Origin: Candidatus Nanopelagicales bacterium
Lineage (GTDB): Bacteria; Actinomycetota; Actinomycetes; S36-B12
DNA: 64,000 bases
Direction of reading: 5' to 3'
Assembly (NCBI GenBank): GCA_018402075.1
Contig: JAGYJP010000004.1
Span: 1 to 64,000 of the forward strand
This document shows, piece by piece, positions 1 through 7,569 of the stretch (positions are counted from its first letter, which is position 1; each line of letters begins with the position of its first letter). Both the position numbers and the translations under genes were made by a program. The notes below the pieces were generated by a model, which worked only from the letters and a program-made list of their open reading frames with translations, had not been told where the DNA came from and made no database searches.

Positions 1-410
1 CGATCAATCCACGTGCCATTGGTGGAACCAAGGTCTTCAACAACCCAGGAGCCTTCTGATTCATAAACACGTGCGTGGCGGCTAGATGCATAGTCATCGT
101 CAATCACAATTGTGGAATCAGGGGCACGACCAATAGTGACCTGCTGGCCTTCGAGTGGAACAACAGTGCCAATAAGTGGTCCATCAATGACAACTAGTTT
201 TGTTCCTCGCACCTTCTGTTTGCGTGCAACACGTGGCGGCTTGGGCGGCTTGGGTGCTCGCTTGCTCCTTGCTCGAGTCCCATTCACTCCACCAATACCC
301 TCAGCGGGTTGGCGAATATCCCTGCGCAGGACCATGACGGTGGCGATAACAAATGCCCATAACAAGCCAAGGAACGCTAGTCTCACAATTGTGAGCGCAA
401 GCTCCGACAC
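1..410 (-). CDS. fhaB: FHA-domain protein FhaB (3' end outside the window)
   Basis: The minus strand translates from a GTG at 410 as VSELALTIVRLAFLGLLWAF..., and the frame stays open to the window edge. The N-terminus is one hydrophobic membrane helix (about residues 5-27). A basic, proline-rich linker (KPPKPPRVARK) follows, then an FHA domain with its hallmarks: IGR near the start, SSRHA, and STNGTWID at the edge. FHA domains bind phosphothreonine. In actinobacteria this protein (FhaB/FipA) links the PknA/PknB kinases to cell division and wall synthesis. The start lies 3 nt beyond the fhaA stop, so the two are probably translationally coupled. The protein is about 136 residues to the edge, close to the usual 150-160. 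Further operon genes (phosphatase, rodA, pbpA, kinases) would be expected beyond position 1 but are not seen. Confidence 0.93.
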   Translation of the reverse strand, partial: MSELALTIVRLAFLGLLWAFVIATVMVLRRDIRQPAEGIGGVNGTRARSKRAPKPPKPPRVARKQKVRGTKLVVIDGPLIGTVVPLEGQQVTIGRAPDSTIVIDDDYASSRHARVYESEGSWVVEDLGSTNGTWID

Positions 411-413
411 GAC

Positions 414-1091
414 TCAGCCGCTCCGAAACACCAGAGAGGTTGCTCCGATTTGAACAACAGCACCGTCGACCAATGCACCTTCGGTAATGCGCTTTCCGTC
501 GAGGAATGTTCCGTTGGTGGAATTCAAGTCACGTAGATAAACGGTTTGTCCCAAGACAATTTCGCAGTGGTTGCGTGAAGCACCCGGGTCTTCCACCCGG
601 ATATCCACATCTGTTCCGCGACCCAAGCGGGTCACTGCCCGAACCAGTGGGTAGGCCGATCCACCGACCTCCAACCGTGGCTGGCCTGTCACAGCAGCCC
701 CTCCACCCGCAGCACTGACCTCAGCACGAGCTTCTGACCGAACCCGGAAAATCCCGGTCTCAAGATCTTCATCCTCGCCCAATGTGACCAACGCCGCCCC
801 CAGCAGGGTATAGCGCTGTTCACCGGAATAGTCCTTAACCAACGTGGCCAACTCTGAACAGAGAGCGTCCTTGAACACCGCCAGGCGCTTGTAGTCATGG
901 GTCGACAGCTCAATATGGAAGATATTGGGAACAACGGTGCGATCCCGGTCAATCACTGCCGCCCGGTCATCAATTTCCCGCTGTAGGGCTGCGGCAATCT
1001 CCACCGGCTGCACCTCAGCCTTGAAGGCCCGAGCGAAGGCTCCGCTGACCATTCGGTCGAGTGAATCCTCAAATCGCTCCAATATGCCCAC
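414..1091 (-). CDS. fhaA: DUF3662 and FHA domain-containing protein FhaA
   Basis: This 225-residue protein starts MGILERFEDSLDRMVSGAF, the classic opening of the DUF3662 domain (residues 1-115). A short Ala/Gly linker follows, then a C-terminal FHA domain (about 145-225) with LGRG, SRNHC and NSTNGTFLDG motifs. FhaA recognises phosphothreonine on partners of the Ser/Thr kinase PknB, such as MviN/MurJ, and regulates peptidoglycan synthesis. It is shorter than the mycobacterial protein because the linker is compact. The start is GTG. A TAACAT -10 box lies 6 nt upstream on the minus strand, which suggests a leaderless transcript. fhaB follows directly. Confidence 0.95.
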   Translation of the reverse strand: MGILERFEDSLDRMVSGAFARAFKAEVQPVEIAAALQREIDDRAAVIDRDRTVVPNIFHIELSTHDYKRLAVFKDALCSELATLVKDYSGEQRYTLLGAALVTLGEDEDLETGIFRVRSEARAEVSAAGGGAAVTGQPRLEVGGSAYPLVRAVTRLGRGTDVDIRVEDPGASRNHCEIVLGQTVYLRDLNSTNGTFLDGKRITEGALVDGAVVQIGATSLVFRSG

Positions 1092-1180
1092 ATAGAGATG
1101 TTACTTGCTCCAGTTACCTATCCCGTGCACCTATGTGCTGAGCCAATGCACCCTTATATATGTGTGCATGTAACCTTGCC

Positions 1181-1198
1181 TCGCTCCTTAAGGAGCGA
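1181..1198. repeat. Perfect 18-bp palindrome just 5' of tRNA-Leu
   Basis: TCGCTCCTTAAGGAGCGA is its own reverse complement and ends one base before the tRNA acceptor stem. In RNA it would fold into a 7-bp stem with a TTAA loop in the tRNA leader. It could mark a processing site, a terminator-like leader or a protein-binding site. The sequence alone does not decide. Confidence 0.6.
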
Positions 1199-1199
1199 A

Positions 1200-1283
1200 G
1201 CGCGAGTGGCGGAATAGGCAGACGCGCACGGTTCAGGTCCGTGTACTCGAAAGGGTGTGGGGGTTCAACTCCCCCCTCGCGCA
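1200..1283 (+). tRNA. tRNA-Leu (anticodon CAG)
   Basis: The acceptor arms GCGCGAG (1200-1206) and CTCGCGC (1276-1282) pair fully and the discriminator base is A1283. The anticodon stem CACGG/CCGTG closes the loop TTCAGGT, giving anticodon CAG, which reads CUG. A long variable arm follows, as expected for a class II leucine tRNA. The T arm carries GGTTCAACTCC. The 3' CCA is not encoded. A tRNA-Leu next to fhaA is a common actinobacterial arrangement. Confidence 0.95.
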
Positions 1284-1288
1284 CGGTG

Positions 1289-1313
1289 ATCCCCTCACAA
1301 AATGTGGGGGGAT
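1289..1313 (+). terminator. Hairpin after tRNA-Leu, probable terminator
   Basis: ATCCCCTCACA pairs with TGTGGGGGGAT through an AAA loop, with one G-T wobble. It sits 5 nt after the tRNA. The T tract that follows is poor, so its efficiency as a terminator is uncertain. Confidence 0.55.
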
Positions 1314-1384
1314 TCGTGCTTACTGAATGCAGATGAAGGACCCTTGGAGGCCGGTCTCAATTTCGTCTGAGTTACGGTTATTAC

Positions 1385-2827
1385 ATGAGCATTCGGTCGC
1401 GTCGTGCTTTGTCAATTGTTTCATCTGTCGCTTTGGTTTTGGGACTGACGACCATTGCGGGGGTGCCGTCACGTGCGTACTCCATGGCCGAAATTGCGCG
1501 CGGTGTCTGCGTGTTACAGAAACTGCCCACCGCGCCAGCTGCACCGGCTCTTTCCGTGGGACCAGAGGTTGGTTGGAATGCGGGGCTGACCGGGGTGGTG
1601 CCCCCAGCGGCACCGTTGTATCGACTGTGGGACATGAAGGTGGCGTGGAATGACATCAATCCAGCCCCGGGAGTTTTTAATTTCACCGAACTTGATCGGC
1701 GGATCGCACTGGTGAACAGTTGGGGAGCGCGCCCGGTTTTGGTACTGGGTTTGACTCCGACCTGGGCATCAACGAATCCTGGGGCAGGCAATGGAATCTG
1801 GGGAGCAGGATCCGCTGCACCCCCCACATCAATGGATCACTGGCGTGCATATGTCACAGCGGTTGTGAATCGATACGCCGGCCTAATTGCAGCATATGAA
1901 ATATGGAACGAAGCAAACCTCACCACATTCTGGCAAGGAACCCCTCAGCAGATGGCGGAAATGACATCCATTGCATCTCAGATCATTGGCGAATCAGCCT
2001 TAGTCATGTCACCATCCGTGACCACACGTTTGGCCAGTGGCGCCCGTTTTATGAAGCCGTTTATCGATGCACTAACAATTGGTCCGAGTGGAATCGATGT
2101 GTGGACGATCCACACCTATCCCAAAGGTGACGCAGGACCAGGACCTGTTGGTGCTGCGCAAACCCGACGCGATGACATTGAGCGCTGGCAAGTGGCACTC
2201 GTGGAAGCTGTGGGGCCCACATCTCCGTGGCTAACCAAGCAGGTGTGGGATACGGAAGTGAACTTTGGTTTGCGTGGACCAGGAAGCAGCCCAAAGACGG
2301 ACTACTCTGACGCGGACGGTGCGACACTGCTGCAGTTGGCTTATCGAGACTCACAAGCCTTGGGCATTGATCAAACATTTTGGTATGAGTTCACGGCATC
2401 TCCATATGACCTCCTTGGAGTTCAGTTCACCCCGCAAACACCGCAGATCTTTAACGCTTGGAATCAACTTCCTGCGTATTTGCAAGGGCAATTAGCCCAG
2501 CAGCAAGCGGGTCCAACCTGCGAACAGGTAGTTGCGCAGACAATTCCCGATCCCACAATTTTTATTGAAGGTGAGCGTAGAACGGTGAGCGGTAGGCCCG
2601 GTATCAAAGTCGATATCACCACTAAAGGAATTGAAGAAGGAACCAAACTGGTGCCGTACATCCGCTTCCCGGGTCAGACTCAGTTCACCCCTGGAGCAGC
2701 TCGCATCACAATTGATGCAAATGGTGAAGGTGTATGGCAGCGAAAGACTGGCAAGAGGGTTACCGTGTATTTCGCTACCGAAGATGGATCGGTGAAATCA
2801 AACCGAGTCACTATTCAAGCGAATTAG
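1385..2827 (+). CDS. Secreted clan GH-A glycoside hydrolase (GH39-like)
   Basis: This 480-residue protein has an N-terminal signal peptide (RSRRALSIVSSVALVLGL...). A TIM-barrel glycosidase follows (about 60-370). The acid/base Glu is about residue 176 in YEIWNEAN and the nucleophile Glu about 291 in WDTEVNFG, the NE...E arrangement of clan GH-A. Strand motifs RLWD and VLVLGLTPTWAS also fit. The last 90 residues form a small beta domain absent from the two paralogues at 16.6 and 17.8 kb. Related GH39 enzymes such as PslG hydrolyse exopolysaccharide, so trimming of the local glycan is inferred. The substrate cannot be read from the sequence. A TACGGT box 6 nt before the ATG suggests a leaderless start. 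Confidence 0.85.
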   Translation: MSIRSRRALSIVSSVALVLGLTTIAGVPSRAYSMAEIARGVCVLQKLPTAPAAPALSVGPEVGWNAGLTGVVPPAAPLYRLWDMKVAWNDINPAPGVFNFTELDRRIALVNSWGARPVLVLGLTPTWASTNPGAGNGIWGAGSAAPPTSMDHWRAYVTAVVNRYAGLIAAYEIWNEANLTTFWQGTPQQMAEMTSIASQIIGESALVMSPSVTTRLASGARFMKPFIDALTIGPSGIDVWTIHTYPKGDAGPGPVGAAQTRRDDIERWQVALVEAVGPTSPWLTKQVWDTEVNFGLRGPGSSPKTDYSDADGATLLQLAYRDSQALGIDQTFWYEFTASPYDLLGVQFTPQTPQIFNAWNQLPAYLQGQLAQQQAGPTCEQVVAQTIPDPTIFIEGERRTVSGRPGIKVDITTKGIEEGTKLVPYIRFPGQTQFTPGAARITIDANGEGVWQRKTGKRVTVYFATEDGSVKSNRVTIQAN

Positions 2828-3024
2828 TGAGCCAATCATGCGGGTAACAGGCGCGAATTATCTGACCTTTAAAGCGCTCACGATTCGTGGAGCATGCTGA
2901 ATCCGAAGCGCGATCCTGAAGTTCGCAGCTTTCGTCTTTCGAGGAACCTCTATGGATGCACTCCGCGTGCACTCAGGGTCCAACTGAGTCCCTTCACGCA
3001 CTGCGCACCAAGCAAAATTTAGTC

Positions 3025-3046
3025 GAGCGATTCATCTCGCTTTTTT
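3025..3046 (+). terminator. Possible weak terminator downstream of the glycosidase
   Basis: A short stem AGCGA/TCGCT with a 6-nt loop is followed by a run of T. It is the only recognisable element in 2828-3114; I see no gene in that stretch. Confidence 0.4.
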
Positions 3047-3114
3047 GCCACGCTTCGAGTCCAGAACAGTTAGCCCAAACGGGTATATCGGTTCAAGAAA
3101 AACCCCTCGCATGC

Positions 3115-3161
3115 CAAAAAAGAAGGCTCCCACCTCACATATCAGTGAGGGGGAGCCTTCT
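3115..3161 (-). terminator. Strong intrinsic terminator of the secreted-protein gene
   Basis: On the minus strand AGAAGGCTCCCCCTCAC and its complement form a long stem around a short ATATGTGA-region loop, followed by seven T. It lies 9 nt after the stop of the 3170-3895 gene. Confidence 0.85.
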
Positions 3162-3169
3162 GAAATTAA

Positions 3170-3895
3170 TTACATGAACTTCCCGCGCCAGGTATCACCG
3201 AGTGAATCGGTGAGTCGGTCGGCGGCAGCAATTTGCTTCTGAGTCAGCGGCTTAGCTTCCACTCCTTCAGATTTGAGGTCAATAAGTTGGATATAGTTTC
3301 CGATCTGTCGCACGGTGGTGTACTCGTGGCCCGCGTAGTTTGTCGTGGGATCATTCAACGTGGTCTCCGAGCGCACCCATAAGAATGGATCACCATCCTT
3401 AGCCTTTTTGGTCCCGTTGGTCAGATTCGTGTCGATTGCGTACGTCACGTCGGCATCAAGGTCATTGGTCGGGGAATGATCACCTTCGCATCTTTTTATT
3501 TTTTTCACTAGATCGTCATAAGCCCTTTTGGCCTGTTTTTCGCTGCCATACCAGTGGATCTCTTGGAAGAGTGAAGATACATCTTTGCTATTCAGGTCAA
3601 ATACTTCAGAAGTCAGTAGAGTCTTTGCGCCATTTCCCTCGACCTCGACGGTGCCGGTTAGGTCGCATAGCCACGGAGCATTAGGTGTGCCTTTAGAAGA
3701 CTGTGCAACACCAAAGTCGTAAAGGTTTTGCTTACCTATGCCGACCAACTGGGCCTGCGTTGGGGTGAGCATTACGGAGTAGGCGTCGGCCAAGGTTGCT
3801 GGCGAAATCGTTACTGCTTGGGCGGGTAATGATGTGAGCGCGAGGGACGTCACCGCGACGCCGGCAGCCAATGTCAGAGTGCGAGAAATATTAAT
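3170..3895 (-). CDS. Secreted two-cysteine protein of unknown function
   Basis: The mature region holds two Cys residues (PWLCDL and KRCEG), probably a disulfide. The alternating strands and the GNYIQLIDLKSEG segment recall the PknH-type extracellular sensor fold, but that is only a resemblance. No ATG, GTG or TTG gives a proper N-terminus. An AAGGAG Shine-Dalgarno lies 6 nt before an ATT at 3895. From there the protein reads MNISRTLTLAAGVAVTSLAL, a textbook signal peptide ending LPAQA, which gives 241 residues. Initiation at ATT is therefore the best reading; the alternative TTG at 3871 has no Shine-Dalgarno and cuts the n-region. A degenerate paralogue lies at 6115-6752. The gene is monocistronic with its own terminator. 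Confidence 0.75.
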   Translation of the reverse strand: MNISRTLTLAAGVAVTSLALTSLPAQAVTISPATLADAYSVMLTPTQAQLVGIGKQNLYDFGVAQSSKGTPNAPWLCDLTGTVEVEGNGAKTLLTSEVFDLNSKDVSSLFQEIHWYGSEKQAKRAYDDLVKKIKRCEGDHSPTNDLDADVTYAIDTNLTNGTKKAKDGDPFLWVRSETTLNDPTTNYAGHEYTTVRQIGNYIQLIDLKSEGVEAKPLTQKQIAAADRLTDSLGDTWRGKFM

Positions 3896-3998
3896 GGAGT
3901 TCTCCTTTTTATTTGTTGTGGGGTCGCAAGTAAAGCATGGGAAGGATTATCCAATAATTATCGCGCAATGAGATCACTCAATCTGAAATAAATACGGT

Positions 3999-4028
3999 GC
4001 TCCCCCTCACGCATGAGTGAGGGGGAGC
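3999..4028 (-). terminator. Perfect 12-bp hairpin, terminator-like
   Basis: GCTCCCCCTCAC pairs perfectly with GTGAGGGGGAGC around a GCATGA loop. It lies downstream of the broken gene at 4066-4499 on the minus strand. The CTCAC/GTGAGGGGGAGC core is nearly the same as in the terminator at 3115-3161. The trailing minus-strand sequence is T-rich but not a clean T run. Confidence 0.6.
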
Positions 4029-4065
4029 GACACGTCTTGTTCGTGGCTGTCCTAGTGGCCGCAGA

Positions 4066-4499
4066 TCAACTGACAACCCACTTCGATTGAGATGAACTGT
4101 ATGTGAGTGTGCGCGTGCACACGGCACCACCGTTGCCGTTGTTCATCCATCTCGCCCAGGATTCACCCCAACCGCCGCTGGGAACGCCGCTCCAGTTAAG
4201 GGTGGTGGGCGCAGCTGCATTGGATGTTCCGGTTCGCGACTAGAGCCCCTACACAGTGAAACGCCCGTTGGCGCGAGATTAGTGGTTGTTGCATGGAGTA
4301 CGATCTTCTGTCCAGGAAGTAGGGACCCGCCAGTGCCGGAGGTCTCGGATCCAAGAGTGCCGTAGCTGAACTGACCAGCTGGCTCGCCTCCAGTGAACGC
4401 AGCGCAGTTAGTCTGAGTGATGATGAACGTGTCTTCGACGAACATCTTGGGCCTGGGGTTCCCCGAGGAAGGGTTACAGTTCACCGAACCACCTGACAC
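4066..4499 (-). pseudogene. Broken gene for a small secreted-type protein
   Basis: From 4499 downward one frame reads MSGGSVNCNPSSGNPRPKMF... to about 4240. The frame then shifts by one base. The next frame reads SRTGTSNAAAPTTLNWSGV through WGESWARWMNNGNGG and KWVVS to a TGA at 4066-4068. The composition (Ser, Thr, Gly, Asn, a few Cys, Trp) is that of an extracellular beta-rich protein. Upstream the frame is open only to a TGA at 4539-4541, and no intact signal peptide is seen. Both the frameshift and the missing start point to a remnant. No family is recognised. Confidence 0.5.
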
Positions 4500-4651
4500 A
4501 GCGACTACAGCGCATCCAAGAACTGAATGACCCTGATTTCAACACTCTCATTCACACATCCGAAGACATCGACCGCGACAACGAGACGGCATTTCACACT
4601 ACACTCACGTGGCTGATCGACGCATTAATGACCCAAGGCTCTCTTGACTGA
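4493..4651 (+). pseudogene. 3' fragment of an unidentified gene
   Basis: An open frame reads LTQRLQRIQELNDPDFNTLI ... WLIDALMTQGSLD and stops at 4649-4651. It is helical and charged, and looks like the C-terminal end of a small alpha-helical protein, perhaps a regulator. There is no start codon or ribosome site, and it abuts the other broken gene head to head. It is probably a leftover from a recombination or deletion. Confidence 0.35.
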
Positions 4652-4754
4652 GTAACTCGGCTGGCAATGCGTGTTTACCTCGTTCTTTACCTCGCCTTCT
4701 GACCTACCCAGCGCCCGACATTTTCAATTGTCGTAATTGCGTTAGCTATGGCAT

Positions 4755-5615
4755 CTAGTCACGCGAGGCAAGCAGGAACATCGCTGGACCATTTGGGTTA
4801 TTAACATCGACAACTCCGTAGGTGAGGGTTTCAAATCCAAGAGTTCGCAACACGAAATCGATGTCATCTTTCTCCATCCACATCGCGTATTGCCGCGGCC
4901 CACCCGCAAATCGATTCGTGATGGTTGCATCGGCGTATTCATGTTTGTGAAGATGCAGACTTTTACCGTGCCAATTGATTCGCTCGTCACCGGCTGGACT
5001 CATGCGGCTGGCAACTTGTGGTGGCAACGTCTGCGAGGCGTCAAAGTAGTGAGTGTGGAGGAATACCCGGTTGGTGTGACCACTGATTTGTTCGAGAAGG
5101 CCAATGGGGTCGGGTTGGTGGTACAGGATTCCACTCGCCCAGACGATGTCGTAATGAGAAGGGTCCTGAGCCAAGAATTTCTGAATGTCGCCGTAAAGGA
5201 ATTTCGCTTGGAGGTTGAGGAGTTCTTTCACAATCAGACACTTCAAATATGCGGTCTGGCTTCCCTCGACGGCGACCACCGAAGCGGCACCAGCTTGCTC
5301 GATCAGTGCAGTTTGATAAGCCTCAAATGGACCTAGCTCGAGGACTGACATCCCTTGCAAACCGTTTGGCAAGTGAGACTCAACCCACGTGACCCTCGGG
5401 TCAATGAGCGGGTCAAAGTGATTCACCGAACCGGCAACCACACCAAGTTGCGGAGGGAAGGCGGTGATCCACTCATTGGCAAATATGTCGACAGCGGCCT
5501 GGGCAGAAGGTGCATCGTTAAAGAACTGGTGGCGAGTCCTTCGATCCCGAAGATGAAAGGTCGCCAAGATGGGATTCACGGCTCGGCGAGCAAATCGATT
5601 GAGTGAGTTCGCCAT
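4755..5615 (-). CDS. Class I SAM-dependent methyltransferase
   Basis: This 286-residue protein has a helical N-terminus. The Rossmann motif I, VLELGPFEAYQTALIEQAGA, lies near residue 90, with the acidic ADPR-type position VVAVEGSQ after it. The post-II segment is YDIVWASGILYHQPDP (about 155-170). The 'SGILYHQPDP' element is typical of methyltransferases acting on sugars or small acceptors in surface-glycan and secondary-metabolite clusters. A Shine-Dalgarno (AGGGGTGAGG) precedes the ATG. It is monocistronic and transcribed toward the broken genes at 4.1-4.6 kb. The substrate is unknown. Confidence 0.8.
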   Translation of the reverse strand: MANSLNRFARRAVNPILATFHLRDRRTRHQFFNDAPSAQAAVDIFANEWITAFPPQLGVVAGSVNHFDPLIDPRVTWVESHLPNGLQGMSVLELGPFEAYQTALIEQAGAASVVAVEGSQTAYLKCLIVKELLNLQAKFLYGDIQKFLAQDPSHYDIVWASGILYHQPDPIGLLEQISGHTNRVFLHTHYFDASQTLPPQVASRMSPAGDERINWHGKSLHLHKHEYADATITNRFAGGPRQYAMWMEKDDIDFVLRTLGFETLTYGVVDVNNPNGPAMFLLASRD

Positions 5616-5846
5616 AACCTCACCCCTTTACCCAGTTTGGATGTTTCACTAAACACTCACTAGGTGCACTCTGCCACCTCAAAGTATCGCCAACCGAGCA
5701 TAGCCGCGCCATGATTTATCTGAAAATGCATGGTGTGAATTCGCGCCCAGGATTCCCGAGTCTTTATCTTGAGTCACACGCAAGAGCTGAACTTGTGCGA
5801 GCACTTCATTACGTGTGGTGGCAGTTTCACATCTTCTTCGAATCGC

Positions 5847-5866
5847 ATATTGCAAGTTTGCAATAT
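5847..5866. promoter_or_regulatory. Palindrome ATATTGCAAGTTTGCAATAT (copy 1)
   Basis: Nine-base arms flank a GT centre. A 19-nt identical stretch recurs at 8734-8752, at the 5' end of the XRE regulator gene. This is therefore probably a second operator for that regulator. It lies in the 5616-5987 gap, which otherwise holds no gene I can support. Confidence 0.6.
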
Positions 5867-5987
5867 TTGTTGTCAACTACATGTACTTCCGCTAAACACC
5901 TTTCTGTTTCATGACCGAATCCCTGCGCTGGTGGCAACAGTCTGCAACACGTGAGGCCGAGCACTCGACCTAGACTGTTCCCTCATA

Positions 5988-6122
5988 ATGCGCAACAGAC
6001 CCATGGATTCGACCCCGTCAGCGTTGACCGTGTTCATTGCAATTCTTTTCGCCTGCACAGCGGTACTCGTCTGGATTGTGGCCCATAGCCACAAACCAAA
6101 GTTCGGGCTCCGAATTACATGA
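5988..6122 (+). CDS. Possible small single-span membrane protein
   Basis: The 44-codon frame starts MRNRPMDSTPSALTVFIAIL and has one clear hydrophobic helix (about residues 11-31) followed by a basic tail. It lies about 120 nt after the palindrome at 5847-5866 and overlaps the 3' end of the convergent pseudogene by a few bases. No Shine-Dalgarno is visible. Its reality is uncertain; one helix in a 44-residue frame can arise by chance. Confidence 0.35.
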   Translation: MRNRPMDSTPSALTVFIAILFACTAVLVWIVAHSHKPKFGLRIT

Positions 6123-6752
6123 ACTTCGACTGCCAGGCATCGCCGAGTGAATCGGTGAGGCGATTTACTGCAGCAAGTTGCTTAGCTGTAAGTGGTGGAG
6201 CGTCAGTGCCTTCAGAGTCCATGCTCACAATCTGAATGAATGATCCAAAGTGACGCACGGTCATGTAGTCGTGGTCGCAAAGTTATTTGTTGGGTCAGAC
6301 GTCACAGTTTCTGACTTCACCCACAAATAGGGATCCCCGTCCTTGGCTTTGCCGGTGCCATTGGTCAGTGATTGTGTGATGGTGAACGGAACTGGGTCGG
6401 TGTCATCATTTGATGGGGTTTGTTGACCTTCACACTTCTTGATCAGTTTCACGATCCCGTCATAAGCCTTCTTGGCTGCCTTGGTACTGCTGTACCAGTG
6501 GATTTCCTGAGTCAGGCTGGTGACATCTTTACCAGCGAGATTGATGAACCCAGATGACAGAAGGTTAGTTGCGCCTTTCCCCTCCACTTCATTTGCGCCA
6601 CTGAGATCGCACAGCCACGGAGCATCTGGTGTTCCCTTGGTGGAGTTAGCTACATCAAAATTCGACATGTGGGCGTTGCTAATACCCGCCGAGCGCGCAT
6701 CCTTCGCTGACAACATGACCGAGTACGCATCGCCGACAGTTGCGCTAGACAA
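6115..6752 (-). pseudogene. Degenerate paralogue of the secreted two-Cys protein
   Basis: The frame from 6752 reads SSATVGDAYSVMLSAKDA and contains PWLCDLSGANEVEGKGA, EIHWYSS and KKCEG, all aligning with the 3170-3895 protein. Near 6274-6277 one base is missing compared with the paralogue. After the shift the frame continues HDYMTVRHFGSFIQIV ... LTDSLGDAWQSKFM to TAA at 6115-6117, again matching the paralogue end. The 5' end is also bad: the frame meets a TAG upstream, and no start codon or signal peptide can be found. Two independent defects make this a true pseudogene rather than a single reading error. Confidence 0.75.
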
Positions 6753-6832
6753 AGTTGCGGCCGTGCATAGGGAGAATTGTATGCATGTCTATGCTGCCCT
6801 ACCTGTCGTTGCAGCGAAATAATTCCGGGGTG

Positions 6833-6958
6833 ATGGGAGATCCAGGACCATGTCCTGCTTGCGAGAAGACTGACCTTGAACGTCGTGGTGGGAAAGACTT
6901 TTGCCCCACGTGTTATTACATTCAGCCGTGCTGTGATGGCGGGTTCTGTTCGGGGTAG
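6833..6958 (+). CDS. Small Cys-rich (zinc-ribbon-like) protein
   Basis: The 41-residue frame reads MGDPGPCPACEKTDLERRGG, then KDFCPTCYYIQPCCDGGFCSG. It holds a CPxC...CPTC pair of knuckles plus a CC...C tail, so it probably binds zinc. I recall similar short proteins ending in IQPCCDGG in other bacteria, but no function is established. Start choice between GTG 6830 and ATG 6833 is open. It faces the glutaredoxin gene tail to tail. Confidence 0.5.
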   Translation: MGDPGPCPACEKTDLERRGGKDFCPTCYYIQPCCDGGFCSG

Positions 6959-6969
6959 TTCCAGGGTTT

Positions 6970-7209
6970 TTAGGTAAGTAGATCTAAGGACCGTAACTTC
7001 ACTTCAACCTGGTCATTGGAGGGTTCAACCAGGAAGTCACCGTCAGGGAACACAACAACAGGAATTGATTGACCCCCGCTAATCTCCATGGCCTTACCCC
7101 TGTGACCGGCCTCAGTGTCGAGGAATTCGAATTCGACTCCAAGTTCGGTGAGCTGGGTTTTGGTGCGCACACAGTCGCCGCACCAATCAGCGCCATACAT
7201 GGTGATCAT
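6970..7209 (-). CDS. Glutaredoxin/mycoredoxin-like protein
   Basis: This 79-residue thioredoxin-fold protein starts MITMYGADWCGDCVRTKTQL. The CGDC active site lies at residues 10-13, the cis-proline loop in QSIPVVVFPDG (about 47-57). Size and layout match actinobacterial mycoredoxin-like glutaredoxins, which reduce mixed disulfides with low-molecular-weight thiols. The CGDC motif differs from CPYC and from the NrdH CVQC, so the electron donor is uncertain. The start is the ATG closest to the conserved beta strand; longer frames upstream add residues unlike the family. Confidence 0.85.
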   Translation of the reverse strand: MITMYGADWCGDCVRTKTQLTELGVEFEFLDTEAGHRGKAMEISGGQSIPVVVFPDGDFLVEPSNDQVEVKLRSLDLLT

Positions 7210-7282
7210 GAAGCAATCATTGCGCAAAAATGGTGCATGTGGGGAGTTGGCCTTGGAGGCACTTTGTCCACAGGAAGGCAGA

Positions 7283-7300
7283 TGTATCACCGGTGATACA
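7283..7300. promoter_or_regulatory. Operator-like perfect palindrome before the Phd-VapC pair
   Basis: TGTATCACCGGTGATACA is a perfect 18-bp palindrome ending 8 nt before the antitoxin GTG. The position is that of a TA autoregulatory operator. Confidence 0.7.
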
Positions 7301-7308
7301 CTGAGGGG

Positions 7309-7569
7309 GTGAACGAGGTATCGGTACGTGAACTGCGCAACTACGGTGGTCAAATCCTGAATCGAGTGGAAAGTGGTGAAAGCATGACCATTACTCGCGA
7401 TGGCACACCCGTTGCCATGATCTCGCCGCTGCGCCAACCGCGCTTGAGCGCAACCGCGCTACTCGAAAACTGGAAGAACGTCCCACTCATTAATACCGAA
7501 TCCTTTCGGCGCGACCTTGATCAGGCTCTCGACATGAGTCTCGACGCGAATTGGGATGAAACACCATGA
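7309..7569 (+). CDS. Antitoxin, Phd/YefM family
   Basis: This 86-residue protein begins MNEVSVRELRNYGGQILNRV, then ITRDGTPVAMISPL, the signature DNA-binding fold of the Phd/YefM family. The C-terminal half is charged and probably wraps the toxin. The GTG start follows a GAGGG purine run. The last codon overlaps the toxin start (ATGA). It should repress its own promoter through the palindrome at 7283-7300 and neutralise the PIN toxin that follows. Confidence 0.9.
   Translation: MNEVSVRELRNYGGQILNRVESGESMTITRDGTPVAMISPLRQPRLSATALLENWKNVPLINTESFRRDLDQALDMSLDANWDETP

Noticed and set aside
1276..1313. tRNA 3' end as a prophage attachment site
   Set aside because: No integrase gene and no repeat of the tRNA 3' end is visible in the window.
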